NCBI RefSeq assembly: GCF_900110955.1
Contig: NZ_FOFR01000002.1
Location: 558,001-622,000, forward strand
Length of the DNA stretch: 64,000 nt
Source: Lentzea xinjiangensis
GTDB taxonomy: Bacteria > Actinomycetota > Actinomycetes > Mycobacteriales > Pseudonocardiaceae
Direction: 5' to 3'
This document shows, one piece after another, positions 18,127 to 30,527 of the stretch; position 1 is the first letter of the stretch; each line of letters starts with the position of its first letter. The notes below the pieces were generated by a model. It did no database searches. It was not told the DNA's origin and was given only the letters and a program-made list of their open reading frames with translations. The translations under genes were made by a program, and so were the position numbers.

Positions 18127-18753
18127 TCACTTGCTCTTCGCGGCGCCCTGGTAGTCGTTCGTCACGATCAGGATGATCCCCGGCGCCGACGACTGGATCC
18201 CGTCGAACCGCGGCTCCACCCGCGCCCGCAGCACCGCGGCCAGCTCCTTCGCGGAGGCCTCTTCCTCGGTGCCAGGACGGAAGTACACGGTCGTGGTCGG
18301 GATCGTGCCCTGCGAGTAGTTGCCGGTCTCGGCGACCGTCCACCCGTTGGTCCGGACGTCGTCGGCGGCCTTGCCGGCCAGGCCGGTGATCGTCGAGTTG
18401 TTGTAGACCCTGACCGGCACCTTGGTCGTCCCCGGCGGGGTGACGGGCGGAGGCGGCGCGGCCGCGGACGTCGAGGTGCCCGGGGCTGTCGTGGTGCTGG
18501 TGGGAGGTGTGGACGCCGCCGACGATGACGACGGCGGCGCGCTGGTCGGCGCCGCCGAGGACTCGGAGGCGGGTGCCGAGGTGGTCTGCGCCGGTGGCGC
18601 GGTGGAAGATCCCTCCGCGGCGGGCGGTGTGTCGGAGCCCCAGTCGAAGAGGCTGATCACACCGATCACCAGGGCGACGGCGGCGACGCCGAGCAGGGCG
18701 AAGCCGGCGGCCTTGGCCGGGCGGGACGGGCTTGCGGACTCGGGGGAGGTCAT
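18127..18753 (-). CDS. LytR_C-domain membrane protein
   Basis: 208 aa from ATG 18753, whose ATGA overlaps the upstream stop. A short cytoplasmic N-terminus, one membrane helix near residues 15-38 (AAGFALLGVAAVALVIGVIS) and a long Ser/Thr/Pro/Ala linker (~45-105) lead to a C-terminal LytR_C-type domain (VPVRVYNNSTITGLAGKAADD). Domains like this occur outside the membrane in envelope proteins; the biochemical role is unclear. The gene corresponds in position to M. tuberculosis Rv0431. The DUF3263 gene directly upstream overlaps by 4 bp, so both are one transcript. Confidence 0.88.
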   Translation of the reverse strand: MTSPESASPSRPAKAAGFALLGVAAVALVIGVISLFDWGSDTPPAAEGSSTAPPAQTTSAPASESSAAPTSAPPSSSSAASTPPTSTTTAPGTSTSAAAPPPPVTPPGTTKVPVRVYNNSTITGLAGKAADDVRTNGWTVAETGNYSQGTIPTTTVYFRPGTEEEASAKELAAVLRARVEPRFDGIQSSAPGIILIVTNDYQGAAKSK

Positions 18754-19031
18754 CGGTCCTCGGTGCTCCTGGCGCGTGCGCGCACCCTTTGGCGGCCTGT
18801 CCGCACGCCCCGCAGCCGCTTGACCAGCATCGGGTCGGCGGCCATCGCGGCCTCGGACTCGATCAGGCCGTTCAGCAGCTGGTAATAGCGGGTGGCGGAC
18901 ATGTCGAACAGTTCCCTGATGGCCTGTTCCTTGGATCCCGAGTACTTCCACCACTGGCGCTCGAACGCGAGCATCGTGCGTTCGCGGCTGGTCAGCCCGT
19001 CAGCGGAGGTGAGCGTCTCGGCGTGATCCAT
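18750..19031 (-). CDS. DUF3263 family small DNA-binding-like protein
   Basis: 93 aa from ATG 19031 (GGGGAG upstream); a GTG at 19052 would add 7 residues. The DUF3263 core is LTSRERTMLAFERQWWKYSG followed by KEQAIRELFDMSATRYYQLL, a helix-turn-helix-like arrangement. The C-terminus is strongly basic. The family is restricted to actinobacteria (compare Rv0430) and has no established function; a regulatory role is plausible. It shares a 4-bp overlap with the LytR_C gene. The divergent def gene begins about 110 bp away. Confidence 0.88.
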   Translation of the reverse strand: MDHAETLTSADGLTSRERTMLAFERQWWKYSGSKEQAIRELFDMSATRYYQLLNGLIESEAAMAADPMLVKRLRGVRTGRQRVRARARSTEDR

Positions 19032-19139
19032 CTGGCTCCCCACGGTCGCCACACCATCTCAGGTGCGGGCAATTCAATCACGTGATCGTTCCAACCTACC
19101 GCGCGACACCGACAGTTTTGGACCACTTAAGGTCTGACC

Positions 19140-19721
19140 ATGGCCGTGCAACGCATCCGCATCGCTGGTGACCCCGTGCTCCACCACCCGACTCGCGAGG
19201 TCACCGAGTTCGACACCGAGCTGAAGACGCTCGTCGACGACATGTTCGAGACGATGGCCGCCGCTCGCGGAGTCGGCCTCGCGGCCAACCAGATCGGCGT
19301 CGACCTGCGGGTCTTCGTCTACGACTGCCCCGACGACGAGGGCAACCAGTACCGCGGCGCGATCTGCAACCCGGTGCTCGAGACCTCCGGGGTCCCGGAG
19401 ACCATGCCCGACCCGGACGACGACTTCGAGGGCTGCCTGAGCGTGCCCGGCGAGGCGTACCCGACCGGACGCGCCCGGTGGGCGAAGGTCACCGGGCAGG
19501 ACGTCGACGGGCAGCCGTTCGAGGTCGAGGGCACCGGCTTCTTCGCGCGCTGCCTGCAGCACGAGACCGACCACCTCAACGGCTACCTGTACCTGGACCG
19601 GCTCGTCGGCCGGTACAAGAAGGAGTCGAAGCGGATGCTGCGCGACAACGAGTGGGGCGTGCCGGGCCTGTCGTGGGACCCGGCCGACCCCGCGAACTTC
19701 GGCGACGACGAGGACGACTAG
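19140..19721 (+). CDS. def: Peptide deformylase
   Basis: 193 aa metalloenzyme that removes the N-formyl group from new proteins. All three motifs are present: GVGLAANQ (44-51), EGCLSVPG (97-104, metal ligand Cys99) and HETDH (141-145, two His ligands and catalytic Glu). The acidic C-terminal tail (FGDDEDD) is typical of actinobacterial versions. Same place as Rv0429c. The stop overlaps the stop of the convergent aldo/keto reductase. Confidence 0.97.
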   Translation: MAVQRIRIAGDPVLHHPTREVTEFDTELKTLVDDMFETMAAARGVGLAANQIGVDLRVFVYDCPDDEGNQYRGAICNPVLETSGVPETMPDPDDDFEGCLSVPGEAYPTGRARWAKVTGQDVDGQPFEVEGTGFFARCLQHETDHLNGYLYLDRLVGRYKKESKRMLRDNEWGVPGLSWDPADPANFGDDEDD

Positions 19722-20653
19722 GGGCGGAGCACCGACTCCACCTGCGCCAGCTCCTCCGCGGTCAGCGGACCGAGCTCCAGCGCGCCCGCGTTCTCCTCGA
19801 CCTGGGCCACCGTCCGGACGCCCGGGATCGGGACCAGCCGGGGAGAACGCGCCCAGAACCACGCCAGCGCGCCCTGCACCAGCGTCCGGCCGCCCGAGGT
19901 GAGGACGTCCCGCACGGCCTCCCGCGCCCGGAAGTACTCGGGCGACGGCCGGCCGTCGACGAAGAACCGCAGCCACGACGGGTTCGTGACCCGCACGTCG
20001 TCGGCGGGCAGCTCGCTGAACGTCTCCCTGGCCAGGAGGCCCATCGCGAGCGGGCGCCGGCACAGCACCGCGAAGTCGCCCGCGTACATCTCGGGGTTGT
20101 CGAACAGCAGGTTGACGTCCGCCTGGGCGGCGATCCCGTGCTCACCCGCGCAGAAGAACCGCGCTCGCTCGGGGTCGTCGGTGCTCCAGCCGTAGGCCCG
20201 GATCTTGCCGGCGGCCACCAGCGCCTCGCACTCGTCCCGCAGCAGCGCGGCCTCCTCCAGGCCCAGATCGCCGATGTGCAGCTGGTAGAGGTCGATCCGG
20301 TCGGTCCCCAGCCGCCGCAACGACCCCTCGACGGCGCGGCGCAGGTACTCGACCGATCCCTCGTCGCCGGTCATCCGCTTCGCCGCGACGTCGAACCCGC
20401 AGCCCCACTTCGTGGCGATCAGCACCTGGTCGCGCACGTCCGCAAGCGCTTGCCCCAGCACGGTCTCGGCGTGCCCGCAGCCGTAGACGTCCGCGGTGTC
20501 GAACAGCGTCACGCCGAGCTCCACCGCCCGCCGCAGCGCCTTCACCGACTCACCGTCGTCCGCCGGTCCCCAGCCGACCGGCGCACCGTCCGGGCCGGAG
20601 AACGGTCCACCCATCGCCCACGTGCCGAAACCCAGCTTCCCCAAATCCGTCAT
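19718..20653 (-). CDS. Aldo/keto reductase
   Basis: 311 aa (ATG 20653). TIM-barrel NADPH oxidoreductase: catalytic Asp and Tyr in [14 protein letters not shown], Lys in IATKWG, and cofactor-binding [16 protein letters not shown] near the C-terminus. Substrate unknown. The promoter region holds an 18-bp perfect palindrome (20669-20686) with a TTGACC-like box, the layout used by MerR-family activators, so expression may respond to an electrophile or drug stress; no merR gene is adjacent. Confidence 0.9.
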   Translation of the reverse strand: MTDLGKLGFGTWAMGGPFSGPDGAPVGWGPADDGESVKALRRAVELGVTLFDTADVYGCGHAETVLGQALADVRDQVLIATKWGCGFDVAAKRMTGDEGSVEYLRRAVEGSLRRLGTDRIDLYQLHIGDLGLEEAALLRDECEALVAAGKIRAYGWSTDDPERARFFCAGEHGIAAQADVNLLFDNPEMYAGDFAVLCRRPLAMGLLARETFSELPADDVRVTNPSWLRFFVDGRPSPEYFRAREAVRDVLTSGGRTLVQGALAWFWARSPRLVPIPGVRTVAQVEENAGALELGPLTAEELAQVESVLRP

Positions 20654-20668
20654 GGGGCCACCGAACAT

Positions 20669-20686
20669 CCTGGAGCGCGCTCCAGG
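20669..20686 (-). promoter_or_regulatory. MerR-type operator at the aldo/keto reductase promoter
   Basis: CCTGGAGCGCGCTCCAGG is a perfect 18-bp palindrome. On the minus strand it follows CTTGAC as a -35-like box and would fill the long spacer typical of MerR-activated promoters. It ends 15 bp before the reductase start codon, which would imply a very short leader. Confidence 0.6.
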
Positions 20687-20730
20687 TCAAGCGGGAAAAA
20701 GGGATTGCCCGCGGCGCCACCATCGATGGC

Positions 20731-21333
20731 ATGCCACTGGAAAACCTCGTCGCCTTCGTCGCGGCCTCGTTCCTCATCGCACTCTCCCCGGGACCCGGCA
20801 CGGCCATGGTCCTGCGGCAGTCGGTGCACGGGCGGAAGGCGGCGCTGGCGACGGTGTTCGGCATGGAGGTCGGCGTCGCGGGCTGGGCCCTCGCCGCCGC
20901 GCTCGGCCTGAGCGCGCTGCTCACGGCGTCCGAGATCGCCTACCACGGGCTGCGCATCGCCGGCGCGGCGTTCCTGATCTACCTGGGCGTCAAGGCCCTG
21001 ATCAGCAAGAACCTGCCCGCGCAGGAGCCGCCGCCCGCGAGCCGCGCGTTCCGCAGCGGGCTCGTGGTGAACCTGGCCAACCCGAAGCTCGGCGTGTTCG
21101 CGATCTCGTTCCTACCGCAGTTCCTGCCTGCCGGGCAGACCGGCGAGGGGGTTCTGCTCTTCCTCGCCGCGTTCTGGGTCGTCATCGACACCGTCTGGTA
21201 CCTGGTCATCGTGTCGGTCCTGCACACGATCCGCGGCTGGCTCGGCCGGCCGCGGGTCCGCGCGGCTCTCGAGAAGCTGTCGGGCGGCGTGCTGCTGGCG
21301 CTCGGAGTCCGGCTGGTACTCGACCCGCGTTGA
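20731..21333 (+). CDS. LysE/RhtB family amino-acid exporter
   Basis: 200 aa with about six membrane segments. The family signature is in the N-terminal SFLIALSPGPGTAMVLRQS and the NLANPKLGVFAISFLPQFL segment. Family members export amino acids or related metabolites; the substrate here is not predictable. The gene shares its upstream region with the divergent aldo/keto reductase. Its 3' 222 bp lie antisense to the end of the zinc-ribbon gene. Confidence 0.92.
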   Translation: MPLENLVAFVAASFLIALSPGPGTAMVLRQSVHGRKAALATVFGMEVGVAGWALAAALGLSALLTASEIAYHGLRIAGAAFLIYLGVKALISKNLPAQEPPPASRAFRSGLVVNLANPKLGVFAISFLPQFLPAGQTGEGVLLFLAAFWVVIDTVWYLVIVSVLHTIRGWLGRPRVRAALEKLSGGVLLALGVRLVLDPR

Positions 21334-21969
21334 GATCGGGTCGCCCCGGCGCCAGAACAGCTCGGGCAGCCCGGCCAGCTCGGCGAACGTGTGGCAGGCG
21401 GCCATCGACGCGTAGCCGCCCGCCAGGACGTGGGCGCGGATCCGGTCGAGCCGGCCGAACTCGATCACCTCGCCGGCGATGAGGAACGGCAGCACGAGCT
21501 GCCAGGCCCGCACCACCGCGGGCCGGCGCCGGTGGGGTGCGCGCAGGGCGGCGCGGGCGACGCGCAGCAGGTGCTCGTTCGCGCTCATCGTGGACGGGTG
21601 CGCCGCGTGGTCCCAGCTCCACCGGCGCTCCTCCGTCACGGCGCACCGCACGCACTCGACCGGTCCGGTGCCGAGCTCGGCGCCGCAGCGGGAGCACGCG
21701 AGCAGGGTCATCGCCCAGTCGACGCAGGTCCAGGGGTACTGCCCGACGTCGGCGGAGGTCACCAGCTCGGCCAGCTCGCGGTCCGCCAGCTGGGACGACA
21801 TCCGCAGGGCCTCCCAGTCCGCGAGCCAGAACTGGTCGAGCAGCTCGGCGCAGAAACCGCAGTCGGGGTAGCCACGACCTGCGAGTTCTCCGCATGACGG
21901 GCATGCGGAGACCACGGCGGGACGTTGACCGCGACGCGCGCCGGGCGGGAACGGCTGATGATCCGCCAC
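21112..21969 (-). CDS. Hypothetical protein with two zinc ribbons
   Basis: 285 aa from GTG 21969 (an ATG at 22050 lies in the thiC leader and is less likely). Two Cys4 zinc-ribbon motifs are evident: CPSC with a later CGFC near residues 20-38, and CSRC with CVRC further on. The middle part (~residues 90-190) is helical. No catalytic motif is recognised. The last ~73 residues are encoded antisense to lysE and look low-complexity and charged, so the gene may have lost an earlier stop. The region before 21334 is well supported; the tail is not. Function unknown. Confidence 0.6.
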   Translation of the reverse strand: MADHQPFPPGARRGQRPAVVSACPSCGELAGRGYPDCGFCAELLDQFWLADWEALRMSSQLADRELAELVTSADVGQYPWTCVDWAMTLLACSRCGAELGTGPVECVRCAVTEERRWSWDHAAHPSTMSANEHLLRVARAALRAPHRRRPAVVRAWQLVLPFLIAGEVIEFGRLDRIRAHVLAGGYASMAACHTFAELAGLPELFWRRGDPISTRVEYQPDSERQQHAARQLLESRADPRPAEPAADRVQDRHDDQVPDGVDDDPERGEEEQNPLAGLPGRQELR

Positions 21970-22051
21970 GAGAGAGAAGGTTAGGGCCAAACCGTGCCCT
22001 TGGCAGCTAAGGCGCGCTCTGACTATGGTCAGGTCTCGACAACTCAACAAG

Positions 22052-24629
<2,578 letters not shown>

Positions 24630-24653
24630 CGGGCGCACATCGCCTTCGGGTCG

Positions 24654-24681
24654 GTGGTCTCGGGTCGAGCGGCCAGACCAC
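24654..24681 (+). repeat. Inverted repeat after thiD
   Basis: GTGGTCT (24654-24660) and AGACCAC (24675-24681) are separated by 14 bases, 25 bp past the thiD stop. A weak terminator is possible. The rest of the 161-bp gap to the MarR gene shows nothing I can support. Confidence 0.35.
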
Positions 24682-24790
24682 GCCTGGTGAACGCCGAGGA
24701 GCTCACCAGGATCCGCGGCGGCCGGCGCGGCGCCTCAGCCAGGCGCTGCGCCGGGTCGTCGCCGGCGAACGCCGGCCAGCGGAGCGGGCG

Positions 24791-25234
24791 CTACTTCGGC
24801 TCTTCGCCGACGAGCGTCTCCAGGGCGTCCAGGGCGTTCACCAGCGCGGCGACGTGCTCGGGGGTGAGCTGCTCGATGCGGCGCTGCAGCTCGCGCACCC
24901 GCGCGGACCGCACACCGGACACCATCGTCTCGCCCTCGGGGGTGGGGGTGGCGAGCCACGCGCGGCCGTCCTGCGGGTCGGGTTCGCGCTTCACGTACCC
25001 GGCCTCGACCAGCGCGGCGACGATGCGGGACAGCGTCGGGGGCGCCACGCCCTCCTTGTTCGCGAGGTCGCCGAGGCGCATGGGGCCGCAGCGCGCGAGG
25101 GTGGCCAACGCGGAGACCGCGCCGGGACCGAGTCCGGGCGAGCCGGTGCGTCGCAGCAACCGGGCCAGCCGGCCGATCGCCAGGTACAGGCGCGCGGTCG
25201 CGTCCTCGACCTCGGCGTCAATGGGGGCCGTCAC
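24791..25234 (-). CDS. MarR-family transcriptional regulator
   Basis: 147 aa winged-helix repressor. The HTH and wing are visible as MRLGDLANKEGVAPPTLSRI followed by LVEAGYVKREPDPQDGRAWL, with dimerisation helices at both ends. Ligand and targets are unknown. It lies between thiD and thiG but reads away from them; a MarR-like inverted repeat in front of the dioxygenase gene at 28023 is a possible target. Confidence 0.92.
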   Translation of the reverse strand: MTAPIDAEVEDATARLYLAIGRLARLLRRTGSPGLGPGAVSALATLARCGPMRLGDLANKEGVAPPTLSRIVAALVEAGYVKREPDPQDGRAWLATPTPEGETMVSGVRSARVRELQRRIEQLTPEHVAALVNALDALETLVGEEPK

Positions 25235-25309
25235 GGCTAGTCGTCCTCCTCGGCGGATTTCAGGTAATGCTCAATCATCCCCCAACACGTGAGTACCCAA
25301 GGTAGCGAC

Positions 25310-26263
<954 letters not shown>

Positions 26264-26267
<4 letters not shown>

Positions 26268-27220
26268 CAGCTTCCTCCTTCGAGCAGCCCGACCACGAGA
26301 CGAGCGGTGTGCGGGGCCAGCAGCAGACCGTTGCGGTGGTGGCCGGTCGCGGCGATGACGCCGGGTTCGAGCCAGCGCACGACCGGGACGTTGTCGGGAC
26401 TGCCCGCGCGGAACCCCACGGAGGCCTCGGCGAGCGCGTACTCGGCGATGCCCGGCAGCACGGTCTCGGCGTCCCGCAACAGGTCCCGCACACCCGCCAC
26501 GGACACGTCGGTGTCGAACCCGGCCTCGTACTGGGTCGCGCCGACGACCAGGCCGCCGGCCCGCGGGACCAGGTACACCGGACGGCCGGAGACCAGGGCG
26601 CGGATCGTGTGCTTCGGCGGCGGCAGCGCGCCGGGCCGGTGCGCCAGCCGCAGGATCTCGCCCTTGACCGGCCGGATGACGCCGCGCAGGGCGGGGTGCA
26701 GCTCGCCGCTCCACGCCCCGGCCGCGATGACCTCGACCCGTCCGTCCACATCGGACTGGACGCCCAGCTCGACGCACGCCTTCCACAGGGCGGAGAGCAG
26801 GAGGCGGTTGTCGACGGCGAGATCACCCGGCGCGTGCACGCCGCCGCGCACCGCCGGTCCCAGCGACGGCTCCAGGGCGCGGACCTCCCGCGAGGTGAGC
26901 ACCTCGCCCGCGTGCCGCAGGTCGGCGAGGTCGCCGGGCTGCGTGCCCACGGCCAGCGTGCCGGCGGTGAACAGCGGGACACCGATCGACGCCGCGAAGC
27001 CCGGCCACATCGCCAGGGCCTCGACCCCCTGCGCCGTCACGGCTTCCTCGCCCGGCCACGCCTCCGTGACCGGTGCGAGCATCCCGCCCGCGACCCGCGA
27101 TCCCGCGTGCGGCGAGCCGGCGTCGGACACGGAGACCGAGTACCCGGCCCGCGCCGCGGCCAGCGCGACGGACAGACCGATGACGCCGCCACCCCGGACG
27201 GCCACTTCCACACTGCTCAA
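26264..27220 (-). CDS. thiO: Glycine oxidase ThiO
   Basis: 318 aa FAD-dependent oxidase that turns glycine into the dehydroglycine used by ThiG. The dinucleotide-binding motif GGGVIGLSVALAAARAG is at the N-terminus, with RVAGGMLAPVTEAWPGE, the YLVPRAGGLVVGAT strand and the C-terminal ATGHHRNGLLLAP. Start choice: the riboswitch-borne GGGAG is only one base from GTG 27229, so TTG 27220 (10 bases away) is preferred; GTG 27229 would add 3 residues. Controlled by a TPP riboswitch. Confidence 0.94.
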
Positions 27221-27230
27221 GGCATTCACG

Positions 27231-27322
27231 CTCCCTGCGCCGGCATGACCCGGATCAGGTTCGACGGTCGGAGCGAACCACGCTCCCTCTCAGCCCGGTG
27301 TTCTCCAGGCTCCCGTGCGGAC
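27231..27322 (-). ncRNA. TPP riboswitch upstream of thiO-thiS-thiG
   Basis: On the minus strand the THI blocks CTGAGAGGG (27293-27285) and GAACCTGATCCGGGTCATGC (27262-27243) are present, with GCACGGGAGCC opening the element. The closing arm CGCAGGGAG supplies the ribosome site, as in translational TPP switches. Confidence 0.95.
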
Positions 27323-27352
27323 CGGCTTCAACATAACGGTTAACGTGCGCAC

Positions 27353-27991
27353 GTGCCAGGACTCGACGGAAACCTGATCAGGCAACGACTCGCCGACGCG
27401 ACGCTCTACCTCTGCACGCCGAACCGGCCCGACCTGGCCGAGTTCGCGGACGCGGTCCTCGCGGGCGGCGTCGACATCATCCAGCTGCGGGACAAGTCAC
27501 TGGAGGCGAAGCAGGAGATCGAGGCCATCGAGGTCCTCGCCGAGGCCACCGAACGCCACGGCGCGCTGCTCGCCGTGAACGACCGCGCCGACATCGCGCA
27601 CGCCGTCGACGCGGACGTGCTGCACCTCGGCCAGGACGACCTGCCCGTCCCGCTCGCCCGCCGGATCGTCGGCGACGGCGTCGTGATCGGCCGCTCCACC
27701 CACGACGTCGGCCAGATGCGGGCCGCGGCCGGAGAACCGGGCGTGGACTACTTCTGCACCGGTCCGTGCTGGCCGACGCCGACCAAGCCGGGCCGCCCGG
27801 CACCGGGTCTCGACCTCGTCCGGGCCACCAGGAGCGAACGCCCGTGGTTCGCCATCGGCGGCATCGACCTCACCAACCTCGCCGAGGTCAGGCAGGCCGG
27901 GGCCACCCGCGTGGTCGTCGTCAGGGCCATCACCGACGCCGAGGACCCGCGCGCGGCCGCCAGGGCGTTCAAGGCGGAACTCGGTAGTTAA
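27353..27991 (+). CDS. thiE: Thiamin-phosphate synthase ThiE
   Basis: 212 aa TIM barrel that joins HMP-PP and thiazole phosphate. Seen: [50 protein letters not shown] and the pyrophosphate loop [15 protein letters not shown] 27353 lies at the edge of a 12-bp palindrome (ACGTGCGCACGT, 27343-27354), with no ribosome site, so it may be leaderless. Divergent from thiO and therefore outside its riboswitch. Confidence 0.95.
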   Translation: MPGLDGNLIRQRLADATLYLCTPNRPDLAEFADAVLAGGVDIIQLRDKSLEAKQEIEAIEVLAEATERHGALLAVNDRADIAHAVDADVLHLGQDDLPVPLARRIVGDGVVIGRSTHDVGQMRAAAGEPGVDYFCTGPCWPTPTKPGRPAPGLDLVRATRSERPWFAIGGIDLTNLAEVRQAGATRVVVVRAITDAEDPRAAARAFKAELGS

Positions 27992-28000
27992 AATTTGAAC
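27987..28000 (+). promoter_or_regulatory. MarR-like operator before the DODA dioxygenase
   Basis: GTTAAAATTTGAAC fits GTTnAAATTTnAAC, an AT-rich dyad that stands out in 70% GC DNA. It covers the thiE stop and lies 22 bp upstream of the dioxygenase start. The regulator is not adjacent; the MarR gene at 24791 is a candidate. Confidence 0.5.
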
Positions 28001-28022
28001 AAACAGGCGTACGCTCGGAGAC

Positions 28023-28784
28023 GTGAGCGCACCTGTGCTTTACCTGAGCCACGGGGCACCCCCGCTGGCCGACGACGAGACGTGGACCGGAGAGCTCGAA
28101 GCCTGGTCCGCCGCTCTCCCGCGCCCGGAGGCCGTGCTCGTGGTCTCCGCGCACTGGGAGGAGGCGCCGACGACCATCGGCGCGACCGAGACCGTGCCGC
28201 TGCTCCACGACTTCTGGGGCTTCCCGCGGCGCTACTACGAGGTCACCTACGAGGCGCCGGGCGCGCCGGCGCTCGCCGACGACGTGCGCAAGCTGCTCGG
28301 CGGTCACGTCGAGCAGGACGCCGCGCGCGGCCTCGACCACGGTGCCTACGTGCCGCTCAAGGAGATGTTCCCCGGCGCGGACGTGCCGGTGCTGCAGATG
28401 TCGCTGCCCACGCTCGACCCGCGCGAGCTGCACGCGGTCGGCAGGAAGCTGGCGCCGCTGCGGGAGGGCAACGTGCTCATCGTCGGCAGCGGGTTCATGA
28501 CCCACAACCTGAGCTGCGTGCACTTCAGCCGGGGCCCTGACTACGAGCCGCCGTCGTGGTCGAAGGAGTTCGACGACTGGGCGCACCGGCAACTGGCGGA
28601 CGGCGACGTGGACGCGTTGCTCGACTTCCAGCACAAGGCCCCGGCGGCCGGGATCGCGCACCCCAGGACGGAGCACTTCGCGCCGCTGTTCGTGGCGCTC
28701 GGCGCCGCGAGCGACGAGAAAGCCCGTACCAGCGTTGAAGGCTTCTGGTACGGGCTCTCGAAACGATCCGTGCAGTTCGGCTAG
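28023..28784 (+). CDS. DODA-type extradiol aromatic ring-opening dioxygenase
   Basis: 253 aa member of the LigB/4,5-DOPA dioxygenase group (YgiD-like), a metal-dependent ring-cleaving fold. Likely metal ligands lie in LYLSHGAPP (near residue 9) and VVSAHWEEAP, with GLDHGAYVPLKEMFPGADVP and SGFMTHNL also conserved. Natural substrates of bacterial members are mostly unknown; catecholic compounds are plausible. GTG 28023 is used, preceded by the AT-rich dyad at 27987. Confidence 0.9.
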   Translation: MSAPVLYLSHGAPPLADDETWTGELEAWSAALPRPEAVLVVSAHWEEAPTTIGATETVPLLHDFWGFPRRYYEVTYEAPGAPALADDVRKLLGGHVEQDAARGLDHGAYVPLKEMFPGADVPVLQMSLPTLDPRELHAVGRKLAPLREGNVLIVGSGFMTHNLSCVHFSRGPDYEPPSWSKEFDDWAHRQLADGDVDALLDFQHKAPAAGIAHPRTEHFAPLFVALGAASDEKARTSVEGFWYGLSKRSVQFG

Positions 28785-28799
28785 GGCAGTTCAACCCGG

Positions 28800-28825
28800 G
28801 GCGGTTCAGCCAGGGCCGAACCGCC
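28800..28825. terminator. Bidirectional terminator between DODA and the S1 protease
   Basis: GGCGGTTC (28800-28807) and GAACCGCC (28818-28825) pair perfectly; flanking CCCGG and GGG extend the stem with a bulge. It lies between two convergent stops 47 bp apart. Confidence 0.7.
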
Positions 28826-28831
28826 GGGAGG

Positions 28832-29983
28832 TCAGCCGCGGGTCAGGGTCAGGCCCCAGCGCGACAGGATCGGGTTGAGCGGCTGGAAGTACGTGGTGCC
28901 GCCGGACGAGCAGTTGCCCGAACCGCCGGACGTCACGCCCTGGGCCTGGCCGAACCCGGAACCGGCCACCCACGAACCACCCGAGTCGCCACCCTCGGCG
29001 CAGGCGTTGGTGCGGGTGAGGCCGCGCACCTGGCCCTGGGGGTAGTTCACGGTCTGGTTGAACGCCTGGACCGTGCCGCAGCGCCATCCGGTCGTGGAAC
29101 CGGAACGGCAGATCTGCGAGCCGACCGCCGCCTGCGTGGAGCCCTGGACGGTCACGTTCGAGCCGTTGTAGCGGTTGACCCACGGACGCGGGGTCCAGTT
29201 CGCGTTGGTGCGCACCCAGGCCATGTCGCTGCTGGGGAACACCGAGCCGGCGAACGTGCCCTGCGCGACGCGGTTGTAGCCGGAGACGGCGGTGCCGGTG
29301 GTGCCGCAGTGGCCGGCGGTGACGTAGCCGCCGCTCACGGAGAAGCCGAGCGAGCAGCGTCCGCCACCCATGTAGATGGCGTCACCACCGCGCAGGTCGT
29401 ACAGCGGCTTCGGGCTCTCGGTCACCTCCTCGACCGTGACGGCCGAGCCGATGGACTTCGCGGTGGCGATGAACTTCTCCGCCGCGGCGTCCCTGGTGTT
29501 CTTGTTGACCTCGACCACGACCGTGTTCGACTTCTCGTCGACGCGCCAGCTCGTGATGCTCGAGGGAGCGCTCATCAGGTCGAGCACCGACTTGGTGCCG
29601 TTGAGCTGGGCGAGCGAGCTGCTGACGACCTTGACGTCGGCGCCGCTCACGGAGAGTCCCGGCCTGGTCACGGCGACGGTGAGCTTTCCGCTCGCCTGGT
29701 CGATCCACGCTCCGCCGAACGCGTCGCCCAGCGAGGCCTTCGCCTGCTCGGCGAGCTCGCTCGACTTCTGGTCGGATGCCAATCGGACGCGAGCCTGCTC
29801 AGCGTTCAGGCCCAGGTCGCGCTGGACCGCTTGGAGCAATTCGGCCGGGTAGCTCTCCGTGTCGGAACCGGTTGGGGCGACTGGTGCAGCAGGGGCGCCA
29901 AACGCCGGTACGCTGAGAGCAGTGACGACTCCGGTGGCGAGCAACACGGCACCGGTAACACGGGCCGCACTCGTGCGGTTCAT
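28832..29983 (-). CDS. Secreted S1 serine protease, streptogrisin/alpha-lytic type
   Basis: 383 aa preproenzyme. ATG 29983 is chosen over the adjacent TTG because GGGAG is then 7 bases away. A signal peptide fills residues 1-30 (cut near AFGA), and an alpha-lytic-type pro-region that assists folding runs to ~195. The mature chymotrypsin-like domain starts near residue 197 and has the triad His225 (TAGHC), Asp253 (SSDMAW) and Ser334 (GGDSGGS). Six Cys (210, 226, 292, 302, 328, 358) can form three disulfides. A secreted digestive protease is expected. Confidence 0.96.
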   Translation of the reverse strand: MNRTSAARVTGAVLLATGVVTALSVPAFGAPAAPVAPTGSDTESYPAELLQAVQRDLGLNAEQARVRLASDQKSSELAEQAKASLGDAFGGAWIDQASGKLTVAVTRPGLSVSGADVKVVSSSLAQLNGTKSVLDLMSAPSSITSWRVDEKSNTVVVEVNKNTRDAAAEKFIATAKSIGSAVTVEEVTESPKPLYDLRGGDAIYMGGGRCSLGFSVSGGYVTAGHCGTTGTAVSGYNRVAQGTFAGSVFPSSDMAWVRTNANWTPRPWVNRYNGSNVTVQGSTQAAVGSQICRSGSTTGWRCGTVQAFNQTVNYPQGQVRGLTRTNACAEGGDSGGSWVAGSGFGQAQGVTSGGSGNCSSGGTTYFQPLNPILSRWGLTLTRG

Positions 29984-30527
29984 CAAGCGTCTCCCTCACT
30001 TTCGGGTGCAGGGGAACCCGAGAGATAGGTTGCAGGGACCTCTCTCGGGGGCTCTAGGGGGACGGGTGGTGGGGCGGCGGCAGGGGTCGCCCCACCCCTC
30101 CACTTCCCTTCCGGCTGTGTCCGGCGTCGAGGACGCTGCGCTCAAGTGGTCCTTCCACGAGCCTCATCGCGCCCTCCTTCAGTCTCTTTCGGAGCTAAAC
30201 GTTCACCCGTTCGAGTGACGTTACGGTCTCGTTATTTATGACGCCCAGACCCAACCGTGGACGAAGTGTGTCACAGCTCACGACAGATCAACTCCGCTGC
30301 GTAGCAATTGACAGTTAACTATCGCTCAACGTAGTGACGTGATCACCGAATGGGGTCGCAGCCGGACGGGGTCTCGCCGAGCTGCCGGGGCAGGTCGAGG
30401 AGCCGGGCGGTCCGGTCGGCGTAGTGCTTCCGGCCGACGGCCGACCGGACGCGCGGGGGATCATCGGCAGGTAGGACGTCGGGCACATTTCACGAGCTGA
30501 GCCCCGGTGACGTGCATCATCAACACC
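29984..30527. other. Upstream region shared by the secreted protease and the PLP enzymes
   Basis: About 540 bp between divergent genes. It holds a 9-bp inverted repeat, CCCGAGAGA (30017-30025) and TCTCTCGGG (30041-30049), in the probable protease leader, and an AT-richer stretch around 30220-30340 with a TTGACA-like box at 30308. No further gene is supported. Confidence 0.5.

Noticed and set aside
24630..24790. Small gene between thiD and the MarR regulator
   Set aside because: Both strands give only short GC-biased frames without a start and ribosome site.
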